From VXRD01 sp965242535 (GTDB lineage Bacteria > Latescibacterota > UBA2968): DNA of 64,000 nucleotides. Location of the stretch: assembly GCA_965242535.1 (NCBI GenBank), contig OZ251458.1:3038001-3102000 (forward strand), read 5' to 3'. A program made the position numbers and the translations under genes. Positions 52,201 through 61,287 of this stretch are shown here, in pieces. Position 1 is the first letter of the stretch; every line of letters starts with the position of its first letter. Under the pieces are notes generated by a model. It made no database searches. It saw nothing but the letters and a program-made list of their open reading frames with translations, and was not told where the DNA came from.

Positions 52201-53190
52201 ATGATCAAAATGGCGCAATACGGGACAAAGCACGGGCACGCGGCCGGGAAATTGCGGGCCATGCAAACCAATGCCGAAGTCGAGGTGGTCGGCGTGTTTG
52301 AACCCGATGGGCGACAGCGCGAGGCCGCGGCTAAGTCGAGCAACTACGAGGGCGTGTATTGGTTTGAATCCGAGGCGGAGATGCTCGGCGATGCGTCCAT
52401 TGTGGGCGTTGCATCAGAGGGCGCGAATGTCGAAAGCCTGGCGCAGACAGAGGCGATAGTGCGGGCGGGCAAGCACGTTTGGTACGACAAGCCCGCAGGC
52501 GAAAATTGGGCGGGATGGCAACGGGTCATCGCGCTGGCGCGAGAGCGGGCGTTGCTCGTGCAGATGGGCTACATGTTTCGGTATCACAACGGGTATTGCA
52601 AAATCGCCGAGTGGGTGCATTCGGGGCTGTTGGGCGAGGTATTCGCGGTGCGGGCGCACATGTCCTCGTCATTGGGCAAAGCGCAAAAAGAGAGGGTCTC
52701 GGTGCATCGCGGCGGCGTATTTTACGATCTGTCCAGCCATCAACTCGATCAAATCACATGGCTTTTGGGCAGGCCCGTGCGCGTGACGCCGTTCATGCGA
52801 AACGATATGCGCGAGGTCGAGGGCTTTACCGATAACGGGGTGGGCATTTTTGAATTTGAGCGGGCTATCGCCATCGTGGATATCGCGGCGATGGAACCGC
52901 GGCCGAATGCGCGGCGATTTGAAGTGTACGGCACGCAGGGCAGCGCGATTATGGATCCGATGGAGCCTGCGGAGAAGATCCGCCTGTGTTTGGACGCGGC
53001 GCGCGAGGGCTATGACGCAGGCGTGCAATTCGTCTCGGTGGCCCCACAATCGCGGGGGGATTTGTACGCGTTGGAATTGGAAGCGTTTTTGGCAACCGTG
53101 CGAGGCACGCGAGAGGCAGACCGTTCGTACGAGCACGAGTTGCTGGTTCAAGAGACCGTGCTGCGCGGCACGGGGCGGTTGCGAGGGTAA
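52201..53190 (+). CDS. Gfo/Idh/MocA-family oxidoreductase
   Basis: A 329-aa NAD(P)-dependent sugar or cyclitol oxidoreductase. It starts MIKMAQYGTKHGHAAGK, a variant of the Rossmann GxGxxG loop, and has K97 in WYDKPAG (the EKP position). The domain ends with YDLSSHQLDQITWLLG, whose His is the usual catalytic acid-base. It lies 12 bp before a sulfatase-fold gene; both could act on the same carbohydrate. Divergent from the sulfotransferase/aminotransferase pair. Confidence 0.93.
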   Translation: MIKMAQYGTKHGHAAGKLRAMQTNAEVEVVGVFEPDGRQREAAAKSSNYEGVYWFESEAEMLGDASIVGVASEGANVESLAQTEAIVRAGKHVWYDKPAGENWAGWQRVIALARERALLVQMGYMFRYHNGYCKIAEWVHSGLLGEVFAVRAHMSSSLGKAQKERVSVHRGGVFYDLSSHQLDQITWLLGRPVRVTPFMRNDMREVEGFTDNGVGIFEFERAIAIVDIAAMEPRPNARRFEVYGTQGSAIMDPMEPAEKIRLCLDAAREGYDAGVQFVSVAPQSRGDLYALELEAFLATVRGTREADRSYEHELLVQETVLRGTGRLRG

Positions 53191-53202
53191 AGGAGGCTCG
53201 GC

Positions 53203-54618
53203 GTGAATATTATTTGCGTGATGCTGGATTCGCTGAGGGCAGACCATGTGTATGGCAGCAAGGCGAAGACGCCGAATATGGACCGCATCGCGGGCGAGTC
53301 GCTGGTGTTTTCAAAGGCGTATGCGGGGTCGTTTCCAACCCTGCCGTGCCGCCGCGATTTGTTCACGGGACGCTGGGGGCATCCGTTTCACACCTGGGAT
53401 GAAATGGAACGCGATGTGCCCACGATGGCCGAACGCTTTCGCCGCACGGGGTACGCCACAGGGCTCGTTTTCGATACGCCGATGTTCATGACGCAGGGGA
53501 ATTTTCTCGACCGGGGATTCGGGTCGATAGAGTGGATTCGCGGGCAGGGCGGCGAGCCGTGGATCAGCGACGCATTGGAGGAGATCGACGCCCCGGCCAG
53601 TGTGGATAAGGTCAAGCCCGGGGTGACGCGCTATCTGGCAAATCAGCGCGGGCGGTTGTTCGAATCCGATTATCTGGGGCCGCGCGTGTTCACGCAAGCG
53701 ATGCACTGGCTGGAGCGGAATTACGCGCGGGATGGCTTTTTCTTATGGATCGATTCTTGGGATCCGCACGAGCCGTGGGATCCGCCGCAGTACTATGTGG
53801 ATATGTACGATGCGGGCTATGAGGGCGATGAGATCATTTACCCGTGCTATGGGTTCAGCGATTACATGACGGATCGGGAACTCGCCCATGTGCGCGCCTT
53901 GTACGCCGCTGAAGTGACGATGACCGATCGGTGGTTGGGGATGTTGTGGGATACGATAGATGTGTTGGGCCTCAAAAAAAATACCGTTTTTCTCGTCATG
54001 GCCGATCACGGGCATTATTTTGGCGACCACGGCTTACAGGGCAAGCCCTGGGGCGATTGGGGCCAGCTTTACGAGCCGATGGTTCACCTGCCGTTTATGG
54101 TCTATCATCCCGACAACGCGATGGCGGGCAAGTCTGTGGAGAGTCTCGTGCAACCCGTAGATGTGTTCCCCACGCTTTGCGAGTTGGCAGGATTGGACGC
54201 GCCCGATAGCGTGCAGGGAAAATCGTTTGCCGATGTGTTGCGCGGTCAGACCGTACACCATCGGGAGTTCGCAATCAGCGGGCGCAATTTGAACGACAGT
54301 TGGGGCACGGTGCCCGCCACGATAACCGACGGCACGTGGACGCTGGTGTATTGGCCCAACAAGGACTTGGCGTACAAAGGGCCCAAACGGATTCGCATCG
54401 AACGCTACGACTGCCGCAACATGCCAGAGCGGCGCATAGATGAATTGTTTTACATGCCCGACGATCCCGGCCAGCAAAACAACGTCATCGCGGCCCATCC
54501 CAAAGAAGCGCGGCGGTTGCACGGCGAACTCCTCAAACTGATCGCGGAGACCGATACGGATGCGGACATCGCGAGAACTTACCAGCGCGCGCCTGGGGAT
54601 CAGTACCAAAACTCATGA
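53203..54618 (+). CDS. Sulfatase-fold hydrolase with Thr at the nucleophile position (second copy)
   Basis: A 471-aa enzyme, starting at GTG 53203 after AAAGGAGG. It is closely related in plan to the gene at 5863. Asp9 (VMLDSLRADH), T46-L-P-C-R50 in place of C/S-x-P-x-R, WIDSWDPHEPWDPP near 182-195, and D268-H269 in MADHGHYFGDHG are the visible active-site parts. With Thr46 as nucleophile it cannot use formylglycine. Cys49 lies inside the motif but at the wrong position for conversion. It overlaps the convergent PhyH gene by 6 bp. Confidence 0.88.
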   Translation: MNIICVMLDSLRADHVYGSKAKTPNMDRIAGESLVFSKAYAGSFPTLPCRRDLFTGRWGHPFHTWDEMERDVPTMAERFRRTGYATGLVFDTPMFMTQGNFLDRGFGSIEWIRGQGGEPWISDALEEIDAPASVDKVKPGVTRYLANQRGRLFESDYLGPRVFTQAMHWLERNYARDGFFLWIDSWDPHEPWDPPQYYVDMYDAGYEGDEIIYPCYGFSDYMTDRELAHVRALYAAEVTMTDRWLGMLWDTIDVLGLKKNTVFLVMADHGHYFGDHGLQGKPWGDWGQLYEPMVHLPFMVYHPDNAMAGKSVESLVQPVDVFPTLCELAGLDAPDSVQGKSFADVLRGQTVHHREFAISGRNLNDSWGTVPATITDGTWTLVYWPNKDLAYKGPKRIRIERYDCRNMPERRIDELFYMPDDPGQQNNVIAAHPKEARRLHGELLKLIAETDTDADIARTYQRAPGDQYQNS

Positions 54619-55515
54619 CCGCACATTTTGCCGGCCGTCTCCGCATCCGCCTTCGCCTGCGGAGCGCACTTGGGGGCGTCCAGACATTTGCGTGCCTTTG
54701 TACGCGTACGGGTCTTCGCCTGCGACCATGACGATCTCTCGAAAATCGGCGGTCGCCATGCGCTCGCCGGGTTTGAGGTTATGCCATGGCAGAAGGGATT
54801 CCGCGCTCATGTAGTGGTTGACGAGCACGCGGCGAAAACCGGAGTTGGCGCGGTTGGGCAACGACCGGTGGAGCAAGTACCCGTGAAAGAGGACGAGCGC
54901 GCCGGTTTGGACTTCCACGGGGATGGCGTCGTCATCGGCATAGGGAAAGCGGAAGGTCTCGTGGGCGCAATCAAAACGGGGGTCGTGCTGAACGCGCTGC
55001 GGCCACAAAACGCCGCGCGCGTGCGAGCCGGGAATGACCCACAAACAGCCGTTTTCCGCCGTGGCATCATCCAAAGCAAACCAACCGCCTGTGAGGGAGC
55101 GGTCGCGGGTGGGAATGTAGATCTCATCTTGGTGCCACGCTTGCCCGGGCTTGCCGTTGCTTTTGATAAAGAGCATGGATTGCATGCATTTGACATTGGG
55201 GCCAATGACGCGGGTGAGGGCTTCGACGAGCACGGGATGGGAAAGCGCGTCGTACATAATGGGCGAAATTCTGTGTACGTGGTGGATACACAAGATGCGG
55301 TCGAGCACCTCGTCATCGGTGTCGCCGGCAGACGCCTCGGGCAACCGACTCACCGCGCCGCGCTCGCCCCGACACAAGGCCGCGGTTTCGGCGCGCAGGG
55401 TTTCGACCTCTTCTCGGGCGAGGGCATCGGGAACGACGAGATAGCCATTTTCGCGGTAAAAAGCCACGTCGTCTCCGGTTATGCGTGCGGGGGCTTCTTT
55501 GGGAACGCTTGCCAT
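54613..55515 (-). CDS. phytanoyl-CoA dioxygenase (PhyH) family protein
   Basis: A 300-aa Fe(II)/2-oxoglutarate oxygenase. The triad is H128-Q-D130 (AWHQDEIY) with H216 (LLHRSLPNR), and R228 (GFRRVLVNHY) anchors 2-oxoglutarate. ENGCLWVIPGSH near 154-165 is the typical family segment. ATG 55515 follows AGGAG; the long upstream frame (to 56304) is antisense to glmS and not part of the gene. Substrate unknown. It converges on the Thr-type hydrolase with a 6-bp overlap. Confidence 0.92.
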   Translation of the reverse strand: MASVPKEAPARITGDDVAFYRENGYLVVPDALAREEVETLRAETAALCRGERGAVSRLPEASAGDTDDEVLDRILCIHHVHRISPIMYDALSHPVLVEALTRVIGPNVKCMQSMLFIKSNGKPGQAWHQDEIYIPTRDRSLTGGWFALDDATAENGCLWVIPGSHARGVLWPQRVQHDPRFDCAHETFRFPYADDDAIPVEVQTGALVLFHGYLLHRSLPNRANSGFRRVLVNHYMSAESLLPWHNLKPGERMATADFREIVMVAGEDPYAYKGTQMSGRPQVRSAGEGGCGDGRQNVRS

Positions 55516-55631
55516 TGCAGACTCCTGAAATCGTGAAGTGGCGGTCGCCCAATAATCGCGCAGAAGGGCACTGGGGTCAAGGAAAATAGCGGTCAGCAAA
55601 ACAAGCGGTCTGTCTCCCCGGCCCATTCGCG

Positions 55632-55656
55632 TAGGGACAGGCCCCCGTGCCTGTCC
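55632..55656 (+). repeat. REP-like palindrome (GACAGGC type, complete)
   Basis: TAGGGACAGGC, a CCCCGT loop and GCCTGTCC. This is the intact form of the sequence found in pieces beside repeats R4 to R7. Confidence 0.75.
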
Positions 55657-55683
55657 TCGTATCGGATTTTCACAGAGGTTCGC

Positions 55684-57528
55684 ATGTGTGGCATTATCGG
55701 TTATGTGGGGCGCGAGGGGGCTTCGGATGTGCTCATCCGCGGGCTTCGGCGCTTGGAATATCGGGGCTACGATTCGGCGGGGGTGGCGGTGATCCCGAAC
55801 GCGGCCGCGCAAAATCGCCTCGGCGTGTGCAAGACCGTGGGGCGCGTCGCGGATTTGACGGAAAAATTGGCGGGCGATGCCGCGTCCGGATCCGTGGGCA
55901 TCGCGCATACCCGATGGGCAACGCACGGCAAGCCGAGCGACGAAAATGCCCATCCACATGTGGACGCGACCGGGCGCGTCGCCCTCGTACACAATGGCAT
56001 CGTGGAAAACCACGCGGCCATTCGCAGATTTTTGGAAAACCGGGGAATCGCATTTCAAAGCGAGACCGATACGGAAGCCCTCGTGCAACTGATCGGGTTT
56101 TTTTATGCCGAAACCGGCGATTTGCTCGCCTCTGTGCGGCACGCCTTGCGCGATGTGCAGGGCACTTATGGCATCGCGTTGCTCTGTTCGGACGCGCCCC
56201 ATACGCTCATTGCAGCGCGGCGCGGCAGTCCGCTTTTGGTGGGGGTGGGAGAGGGCGAGTTGCTCGTCGCATCGGATGGCAACGCGATCGCGGCGCATAC
56301 GCAACGGGTGATCTATCTCGACGACAACGAAATGGTCACCTTGGGGCCCGATGGCGTGCAGGCGAGCACCATCGACGCCGAACCCCTAAAAAAAGAAGTG
56401 GATGTCCTCGATATTTCGCTGGAAGAAATCGAGCTGGACGGTTTCGATCACCACATGCTCAAAGAGATCTACGAGCAACCCGAGAGTTTGCAAAACGCGA
56501 TGCGCGGGCGCATCAATTTGCAGACCGGCGAAGTCGCGCTCGGCGGGTTGGCAAATATCAACCGCGAGTTGGCGCGCTTTCAAAAAGTGCTCTTGACCGC
56601 GTGCGGCACGGCTTGGCATGCGGGATTGGTGGCCGAATACCTGTTTGAGGAATTGGCGCGCGTGCCCACCGATGTGGAATACGCCAGCGAGTTGCGGTAT
56701 CGCAACCCCATCGTGGAAGATGGCACCTTGGCCATCGTGATCAGCCAGTCGGGCGAAACCGCGGATACACTGGCCGCGCTTCGAGAGGTCAAGATGAAGG
56801 GGGCCACCGCCTTTGGGGTGGTCAATACAGTCGGATCGACGATCGCGCGCGAGACCGATGCGGGCGTCTATTTGCACGCGGGGCCCGAGATCGGCGTGGC
56901 GAGTACCAAAGCATTTACATCGCAAGTGGCGGTTTTGGCGATGATCGCCACCGACATGGGGCGGCGCAGACACCTATCGCCCGAGCGCACGTTCGAAGTG
57001 CTCGAAGGGCTCGCGGCGATCCCGGATCAGGTGGCACAAGTCCTCGCGTTAGACGATCGGATCAAAGAAGTGACTTTGAAGTACGCCGATCGCGACAACT
57101 GGTTGTATCTCGGGCGCGGCGTCAATTATCCGGTGGCGCTAGAAGGCGCGCTAAAATTGAAAGAGATCAGCTACATCCACGCCGAGGGCATGCCCGCCGC
57201 CGAGATCAAACACGGCCCCCTCGCGCTGATCGACGCGGGGATGCCCGTGGTGGTGGTCGCGCCGCGCGATCACGTGTACGACAAGGTGCTGTCCAATATC
57301 GCAGAGGTGAAAGGGCGCGGTGGACAGGTGATCGCCATCGCCAATCGCGCGGATGGCGAGTTGCGCGACTTGGCCGATGCCGTGCTGCAAGTGCCCGAAA
57401 CCCCGGCCATTTTGTCGCCCCTGGTCACCGCGATTCCCCTGCAGTTGATCGCCTACCACGCGGCGGTTGTGCGCGGGTGCGATGTCGATAAACCGAGGAA
57501 TTTGGCAAAGAGTGTGACCGTTGAATAA
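55684..57528 (+). CDS. glmS: glutamine-fructose-6-phosphate aminotransferase GlmS
   Basis: A 614-aa cytoplasmic enzyme making glucosamine-6-phosphate for cell-wall and aminosugar synthesis. The N-terminal glutaminase begins with the nucleophile Cys2 (MCGIIGYVGREGASD), with RRLEYRGYDSAGVAV, HTRWATHG and HNGIVENH. Two SIS domains follow (ACGTAWHAGLVAEYLFEE; SQSGETADTLAALR; LGRGVNYPVALEGALKLKEISYIHAEG). The C-terminal DKPRNLAKSVTVE is canonical. Length is normal. No glmS ribozyme is recognisable upstream. It is co-transcribed with the GlmU-like gene (8-bp overlap). Confidence 0.97.
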   Translation: MCGIIGYVGREGASDVLIRGLRRLEYRGYDSAGVAVIPNAAAQNRLGVCKTVGRVADLTEKLAGDAASGSVGIAHTRWATHGKPSDENAHPHVDATGRVALVHNGIVENHAAIRRFLENRGIAFQSETDTEALVQLIGFFYAETGDLLASVRHALRDVQGTYGIALLCSDAPHTLIAARRGSPLLVGVGEGELLVASDGNAIAAHTQRVIYLDDNEMVTLGPDGVQASTIDAEPLKKEVDVLDISLEEIELDGFDHHMLKEIYEQPESLQNAMRGRINLQTGEVALGGLANINRELARFQKVLLTACGTAWHAGLVAEYLFEELARVPTDVEYASELRYRNPIVEDGTLAIVISQSGETADTLAALREVKMKGATAFGVVNTVGSTIARETDAGVYLHAGPEIGVASTKAFTSQVAVLAMIATDMGRRRHLSPERTFEVLEGLAAIPDQVAQVLALDDRIKEVTLKYADRDNWLYLGRGVNYPVALEGALKLKEISYIHAEGMPAAEIKHGPLALIDAGMPVVVVAPRDHVYDKVLSNIAEVKGRGGQVIAIANRADGELRDLADAVLQVPETPAILSPLVTAIPLQLIAYHAAVVRGCDVDKPRNLAKSVTVE

Positions 57529-58777
57529 TGTCGTTTTATACGAAGACGCCGGCTGGCAACGCCTGTTGCCGCTGGTCTATTTGCGCGCCGCGTTTCAACT
57601 GCGCTGCGGCATGCGCGATTTGCTGGGCCGGGTGCGGGATTTGGCGGGCGCGCCGCCGATGCTGTGGTGCCGAAGCGAATTGGCGCAGGTCATCGCCGAG
57701 CAAACCGGGCTGCCCACCAATGGCGCGATAGCATCGAATACCCTGTTGCTCAATGGCCGCGGGCTCTGGCGTTCCCTACCGCGGCCCAAGCCGGGCGACG
57801 GGCCGTGGGTCGGCGTGGCCGATGGGCAAATCGCGTGCGTGTTTGCCGATGCCGCGCTGGCTGCAAAACTGAGTCCCGACGTATTGCGAGACGAAGCGCG
57901 AACGCGCGCTGTGCTCGCGGATGTGCAAACGCGCGAGGTGGGCGACGGGGTGCAACTCATTTCCCATCCGTGGGAACTCGTGCAGGCCAACGAAGCGGCA
58001 CTGCGAGAGGATTGGGAACGGGCCGCGCTATCGGGCGTCTTTGGGCGGGTGGATTGCGGTAGCTATTTGTTAAATGCGTCGGCCATTTTTATCGGCGAAG
58101 GCTCGCGCATCAAGCCCTGCGTGGTCATCGACGCCGAAGAGGGCCCCGTGTGGATCGGCGAAAATGTGCGAATTATGCCGCATGTGTCCATTCGGGGGCC
58201 GGCCTGCATTGGCGATGGCTGTTTGATACAAGCCGGCGCGGTCATCCACGAGGGCACGGCGATTGGGCCGGTGTGCAAGGTGGGCGGCGAGGTCGAAGCG
58301 AGCATTCTCCACGGGTATTCCAACAAGCAACACGATGGCTTTTTGGGCCACAGCTACGTGGGGCAATGGGTCAATATCGCGGCGGATTGCATCAACAGCG
58401 ATTTGAAAAACACCTATGGCAGTGTGCGCGTGCCGATCAATGGGTACGAGGTGGATACGGGCGAACAGTTCGCGGGGATGTTCGTGGGCGATCACAGCAA
58501 AGCCGGGATCAATGTGAGTTTTCCCACGGGCGCCGTAGTGGGCTTTTGCAGCAGCGTCTTCGCGCCCGTGAGTCCCAAATTCGTACCGAGTTTTACTTGG
58601 ATCGACGGCCACCGCGTCGAACGCTATGACGAACAGCGCGGCATTGCCATTGGCAAAAGGATGATGGCGCGGCGCAATCGGACGATGGGCGCGGCGGAAG
58701 AACGCGCCTTCTTGTCAACCGTGCGCCAAGCCCTCGCGATAGAGCGTCAACCGTTGGATTCGGAGTTGCTCGCGTAG
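57521..58777 (+). CDS. GlmU-like sugar nucleotidyltransferase/left-handed beta-helix protein
   Basis: A 418-aa protein. The N-terminal part (VVLYEDAGWQRLLPLVYLRAAFQLRCGM) matches the GlmU-related nucleotidyltransferase-like family, with LLPL and the LRxGM motif. Residues about 185-380 are hexapeptide repeats (GPVWIGENVRIMPHVSIRGPACIGDGCLIQAGAVI), a left-handed beta helix as in acetyltransferases. It starts at TTG 57521 inside the 3' end of glmS. Being next to glmS it probably handles an amino-sugar-phosphate, such as making UDP-GlcNAc from GlmS product via GlcN-1-P, but I cannot show which steps it catalyses. Confidence 0.85.
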   Translation: MNNVVLYEDAGWQRLLPLVYLRAAFQLRCGMRDLLGRVRDLAGAPPMLWCRSELAQVIAEQTGLPTNGAIASNTLLLNGRGLWRSLPRPKPGDGPWVGVADGQIACVFADAALAAKLSPDVLRDEARTRAVLADVQTREVGDGVQLISHPWELVQANEAALREDWERAALSGVFGRVDCGSYLLNASAIFIGEGSRIKPCVVIDAEEGPVWIGENVRIMPHVSIRGPACIGDGCLIQAGAVIHEGTAIGPVCKVGGEVEASILHGYSNKQHDGFLGHSYVGQWVNIAADCINSDLKNTYGSVRVPINGYEVDTGEQFAGMFVGDHSKAGINVSFPTGAVVGFCSSVFAPVSPKFVPSFTWIDGHRVERYDEQRGIAIGKRMMARRNRTMGAAEERAFLSTVRQALAIERQPLDSELLA

Positions 58778-58862
58778 GGGGAAATCCGCAGATGCGACGC
58801 GGATCAAAGGCGAATATAGAGGCGTGCCCGGCCGAAAAGACCGACCGCTGAAAGGAACCAAA

Positions 58863-59825
58863 ATGTCCGATTGGAAAACCCGCGCTTGGGATGGCAGCCC
58901 GATTCGCTATCCCGATCCCGCCATCGAAATTTTAGATACGCGCTTTCAAAAATACGCCATTGGCAACGCCGCAGTCGAGCGTCTCTACACGGGCCTGCGC
59001 TGGGGCGAAGGCCCTGTTTGGTTTGGGGATGCGCGTTGCGTGTTCTTCAGCGACATTCCCAACAATCGCATCATGCGCTGGCGCGAAAGCGATGGCGGCA
59101 TCGATGTCTTTCGATCTCCGTCCAATTACAGCAATGGGCACACCCGCGACCGCGAGGGCCGCCTCGTTTCCTGCGAACACGGCACGCGCCGCGTCACGCG
59201 CACCGAATACGACGGGGCTATCACCGTTCTCATCGACCGGTTTGAGGGCAAACCGCTCAACGCGCCCAATGACGTCGTCGCGCATTCCGATGGCAACATC
59301 TGGTTCACGGATCCGGGCTACGGCATCATGCTCGATTACGAAGGCCACATCGCCGAATGCGAATTGCCCACGCGCGTCTATCGCCTCGATCCCAGCACCG
59401 GCAACGCCGCGGTCGTCGCCGACGATCTCAGGCGCCCCAATGGCTTGTGCTTCTCGCCCGATGAAAAAATCCTCTACATCACCGATACGGGCGCGTCACA
59501 CGGCATGGATGGCCCGGCGCATATCCGCGCATTTGACGTGGAAGACAACCGCCTCAAAAACAGCCGCGTTTTCGCGGATATGAAACCCGGATTTGCCGAT
59601 GGCATTCGTTGCGACCTCGATGGCAACTTGTGGAGCAGCTCCGGCTGGGGCAATCCCGAAGACGATGGCGTCAAAATTTTCGCGCCCAATGGCGATCTCA
59701 TCGGAAAAATTCACCTGCCCGAACCCTGCTCCAACCTCTGCTTTGGCGGGCAAAAGAAAAACCGCCTGTTCATGACCTGCGGCATGGGTTTGTACGCGGT
59801 GTACGTGGAAGCCAAAGGCGTTTAG
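58863..59825 (+). CDS. SMP-30/gluconolactonase-family protein
   Basis: A 320-aa six-bladed propeller lactonase. ATG 58863 lies six bases after AAAGGA. Motifs: RWGEGPVWFGDARCVFFSDIPNNRIMRW near 52, PLNAPNDVVAHSDGNIWFTDPGYG near 132 and RPNGLCFSPDEKILYITDTG near 193, which carry the Glu, Asn and Asp metal ligands. The enzymes hydrolyse sugar lactones with a divalent metal. Downstream is an IS element. Confidence 0.94.
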   Translation: MSDWKTRAWDGSPIRYPDPAIEILDTRFQKYAIGNAAVERLYTGLRWGEGPVWFGDARCVFFSDIPNNRIMRWRESDGGIDVFRSPSNYSNGHTRDREGRLVSCEHGTRRVTRTEYDGAITVLIDRFEGKPLNAPNDVVAHSDGNIWFTDPGYGIMLDYEGHIAECELPTRVYRLDPSTGNAAVVADDLRRPNGLCFSPDEKILYITDTGASHGMDGPAHIRAFDVEDNRLKNSRVFADMKPGFADGIRCDLDGNLWSSSGWGNPEDDGVKIFAPNGDLIGKIHLPEPCSNLCFGGQKKNRLFMTCGMGLYAVYVEAKGV

Positions 59826-60056
59826 GAGATGAGGGGGTGGGGACGGTTCGCGTTGCACCGTCGGCAACTCGTGATTTTCGCATGCCTCCCCTATTGGATG
59901 GTAAAATCGGTTGCCAAAAGGCATCGCAGTGCCCATGGGCACCATCGCCGCCACAGTGTCTTTGCGATAGGCGAGTCGGTCGATTTCAGCGGGCACTTGA
60001 ATGGGATCGGTGGGTCATTTTTGTTGACGTGTCGCAATGGGCGGTTATTTTTTTTT

Positions 60057-60065
60057 ATATTCACG
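60057..60065 (+). repeat. target-site duplication of the IS element, left copy
   Basis: ATATTCACG, identical to 61262-61270 on the other side of the IS. Confidence 0.93.
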
Positions 60066-60087
60066 CATACTACGCGACAAAAAATAA

Positions 60088-60167
60088 AGACCTGTGCAAA
60101 ATCTGAAAAAGAGTTAGATTTAAGTTATCCGCAAAAACCCTCACCCCTTCTCGGAAAGCACAGGTCT
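60088..60167 (+). promoter_or_regulatory. inverted repeat covering the transposase start
   Basis: AGACCTGTGC (60088-60097) and GCACAGGTCT (60158-60167) are exact complements; the right arm ends at the base before the transposase ATG. Transcripts entering from outside would fold over the ribosome site, while transcripts starting inside would lack the left arm. This is the known protective arrangement of IS10/IS50-type elements. Confidence 0.6.
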
Positions 60168-61244
60168 ATGTCGGATCAAGTTATGCAACTGTACCCCATC
60201 TTGCAAGCGCATTTTCCTTGGCACAAAGCCCGGGTGACCTTCCTCTCGGCCTTTCTCTTGGCCTTGATGAAAGTGACGACCGTCAATTTGACCAAACTGG
60301 CCAATGCGCTCAATGGCAAAGTGAAGCCAAAATCCAACTACCGCAGAATCCAACGTTTTTTCGCCGAGTTCACGCTACCGGAAGATTGGGCAACGGGCTT
60401 GATTCTGCATCTCTTACCGGTCAAATCGGATTTTATCCTCGCCATGGACCGGACCCAATGGTCGTTGGGTAAGGTGTCGATCAATCTCCTGACCGTGGGC
60501 ATCCTCTATCGAGACATGGCGTTTCCCATTTGCTTCAAGATGCTCCACAAAAAGGGCAACTCGAGCACGCAAGAGCGCATAGACCTCATGAAACGGGTCC
60601 GTCAACACATCAAGACCTGTAAGATTCGCGCCTTGGTGGCCGACCGCGAATTTATTGGGCGAAAATGGTTTAAGTGGTTGACCGAAAACAACATGCCTTT
60701 TGTCATTCGCCTCAAAGAAAACGCGATCCTCGAAACGGGACAAAAAGCGATTCCATTGAAAAAACGATTCGCCAATCTGACCTTGAATCAGCAAACGACC
60801 TTGCCAAAACCCGGGCGCGTCTATGGACAATCGCTCTCTTTATCGGCAATCCGATGCCCAGAGGAATGGGTGATGGTCGGCAGCAACACACAAGGCATTG
60901 ACGCACTCAAGACCTATAAAAAACGATGGAGTATTGAAGTCCTTTTTGCCAACCTCAAACGCCGAGGCTTTGATCTCGAACAGACCCATCTCACCGACGC
61001 CGACCGCATCGAAAAACTCATCGCGCTCTTGACCCTCGCCGTGTGTTGGGCCCATCTCATGGGCGAAGCGCGCGCCCACCACACCCCGCTCAAAATAAAA
61101 AACCATGAGAAAAAAGAGAAAAGTCTCTTTCGATATGGACTCGATTATCTGCAATATGTCCTTTTGAATATTCAAGACCACGCACGCACATTCCAACGCT
61201 GTCTGAAAATCCTAAAAGAAGCGCGATTTTTACCCGATTCTTAG
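60168..61244 (+). CDS. DDE transposase, IS4-family-like
   Basis: A 358-aa transposase. I chose ATG 60168 (MSDQVMQLYPILQAHFPWHK) because the in-frame ATG at 59829 lies outside the IS. The DDE residues are in AMDRTQW, VADREFIGRKWF and the YREK-like segment YKKRWSIEVLFANLKRRGFDLEQTH. These place it in the IS4 family. The C-terminal helix region is complete and the frame is intact, so the protein is probably functional. Confidence 0.93.
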   Translation: MSDQVMQLYPILQAHFPWHKARVTFLSAFLLALMKVTTVNLTKLANALNGKVKPKSNYRRIQRFFAEFTLPEDWATGLILHLLPVKSDFILAMDRTQWSLGKVSINLLTVGILYRDMAFPICFKMLHKKGNSSTQERIDLMKRVRQHIKTCKIRALVADREFIGRKWFKWLTENNMPFVIRLKENAILETGQKAIPLKKRFANLTLNQQTTLPKPGRVYGQSLSLSAIRCPEEWVMVGSNTQGIDALKTYKKRWSIEVLFANLKRRGFDLEQTHLTDADRIEKLIALLTLAVCWAHLMGEARAHHTPLKIKNHEKKEKSLFRYGLDYLQYVLLNIQDHARTFQRCLKILKEARFLPDS

Positions 61245-61261
61245 TTTTGTCGCGTAGTATG

Positions 61262-61270
61262 ATATTCACG
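61262..61270 (+). repeat. target-site duplication of the IS element, right copy
   Basis: ATATTCACG, identical to 60057-60065. Confidence 0.93.
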
Positions 61271-61287
61271 GATAAACGGAGGGCGTT

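Larger units (their letters stand above)
60066..61261 (+). mobile_element. complete IS4-family-like insertion sequence, 1196 bp
   Basis: The perfect 17-bp terminal inverted repeats are CATACTACGCGACAAAA (60066-60082) and its reverse complement (61245-61261). Both sides carry the 9-bp target duplication ATATTCACG. It contains one intact transposase gene. Perfect ends, perfect duplication and an intact gene point to a recent, possibly active insertion. It lies 26 bases before the start of the Gfo/Idh gene at 61288. I cannot name the exact IS. Confidence 0.95.

Noticed and set aside
54613..56304. 563-aa protein from the long minus-strand frame
   Set aside because: The N-terminal 260 residues are antisense to glmS and the intergenic repeat; the PhyH start with a ribosome site is at 55515.
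59829..60167. Longer transposase start at 59829
   Set aside because: It lies outside the left inverted repeat of the IS, so it is chance open frame from flanking DNA.
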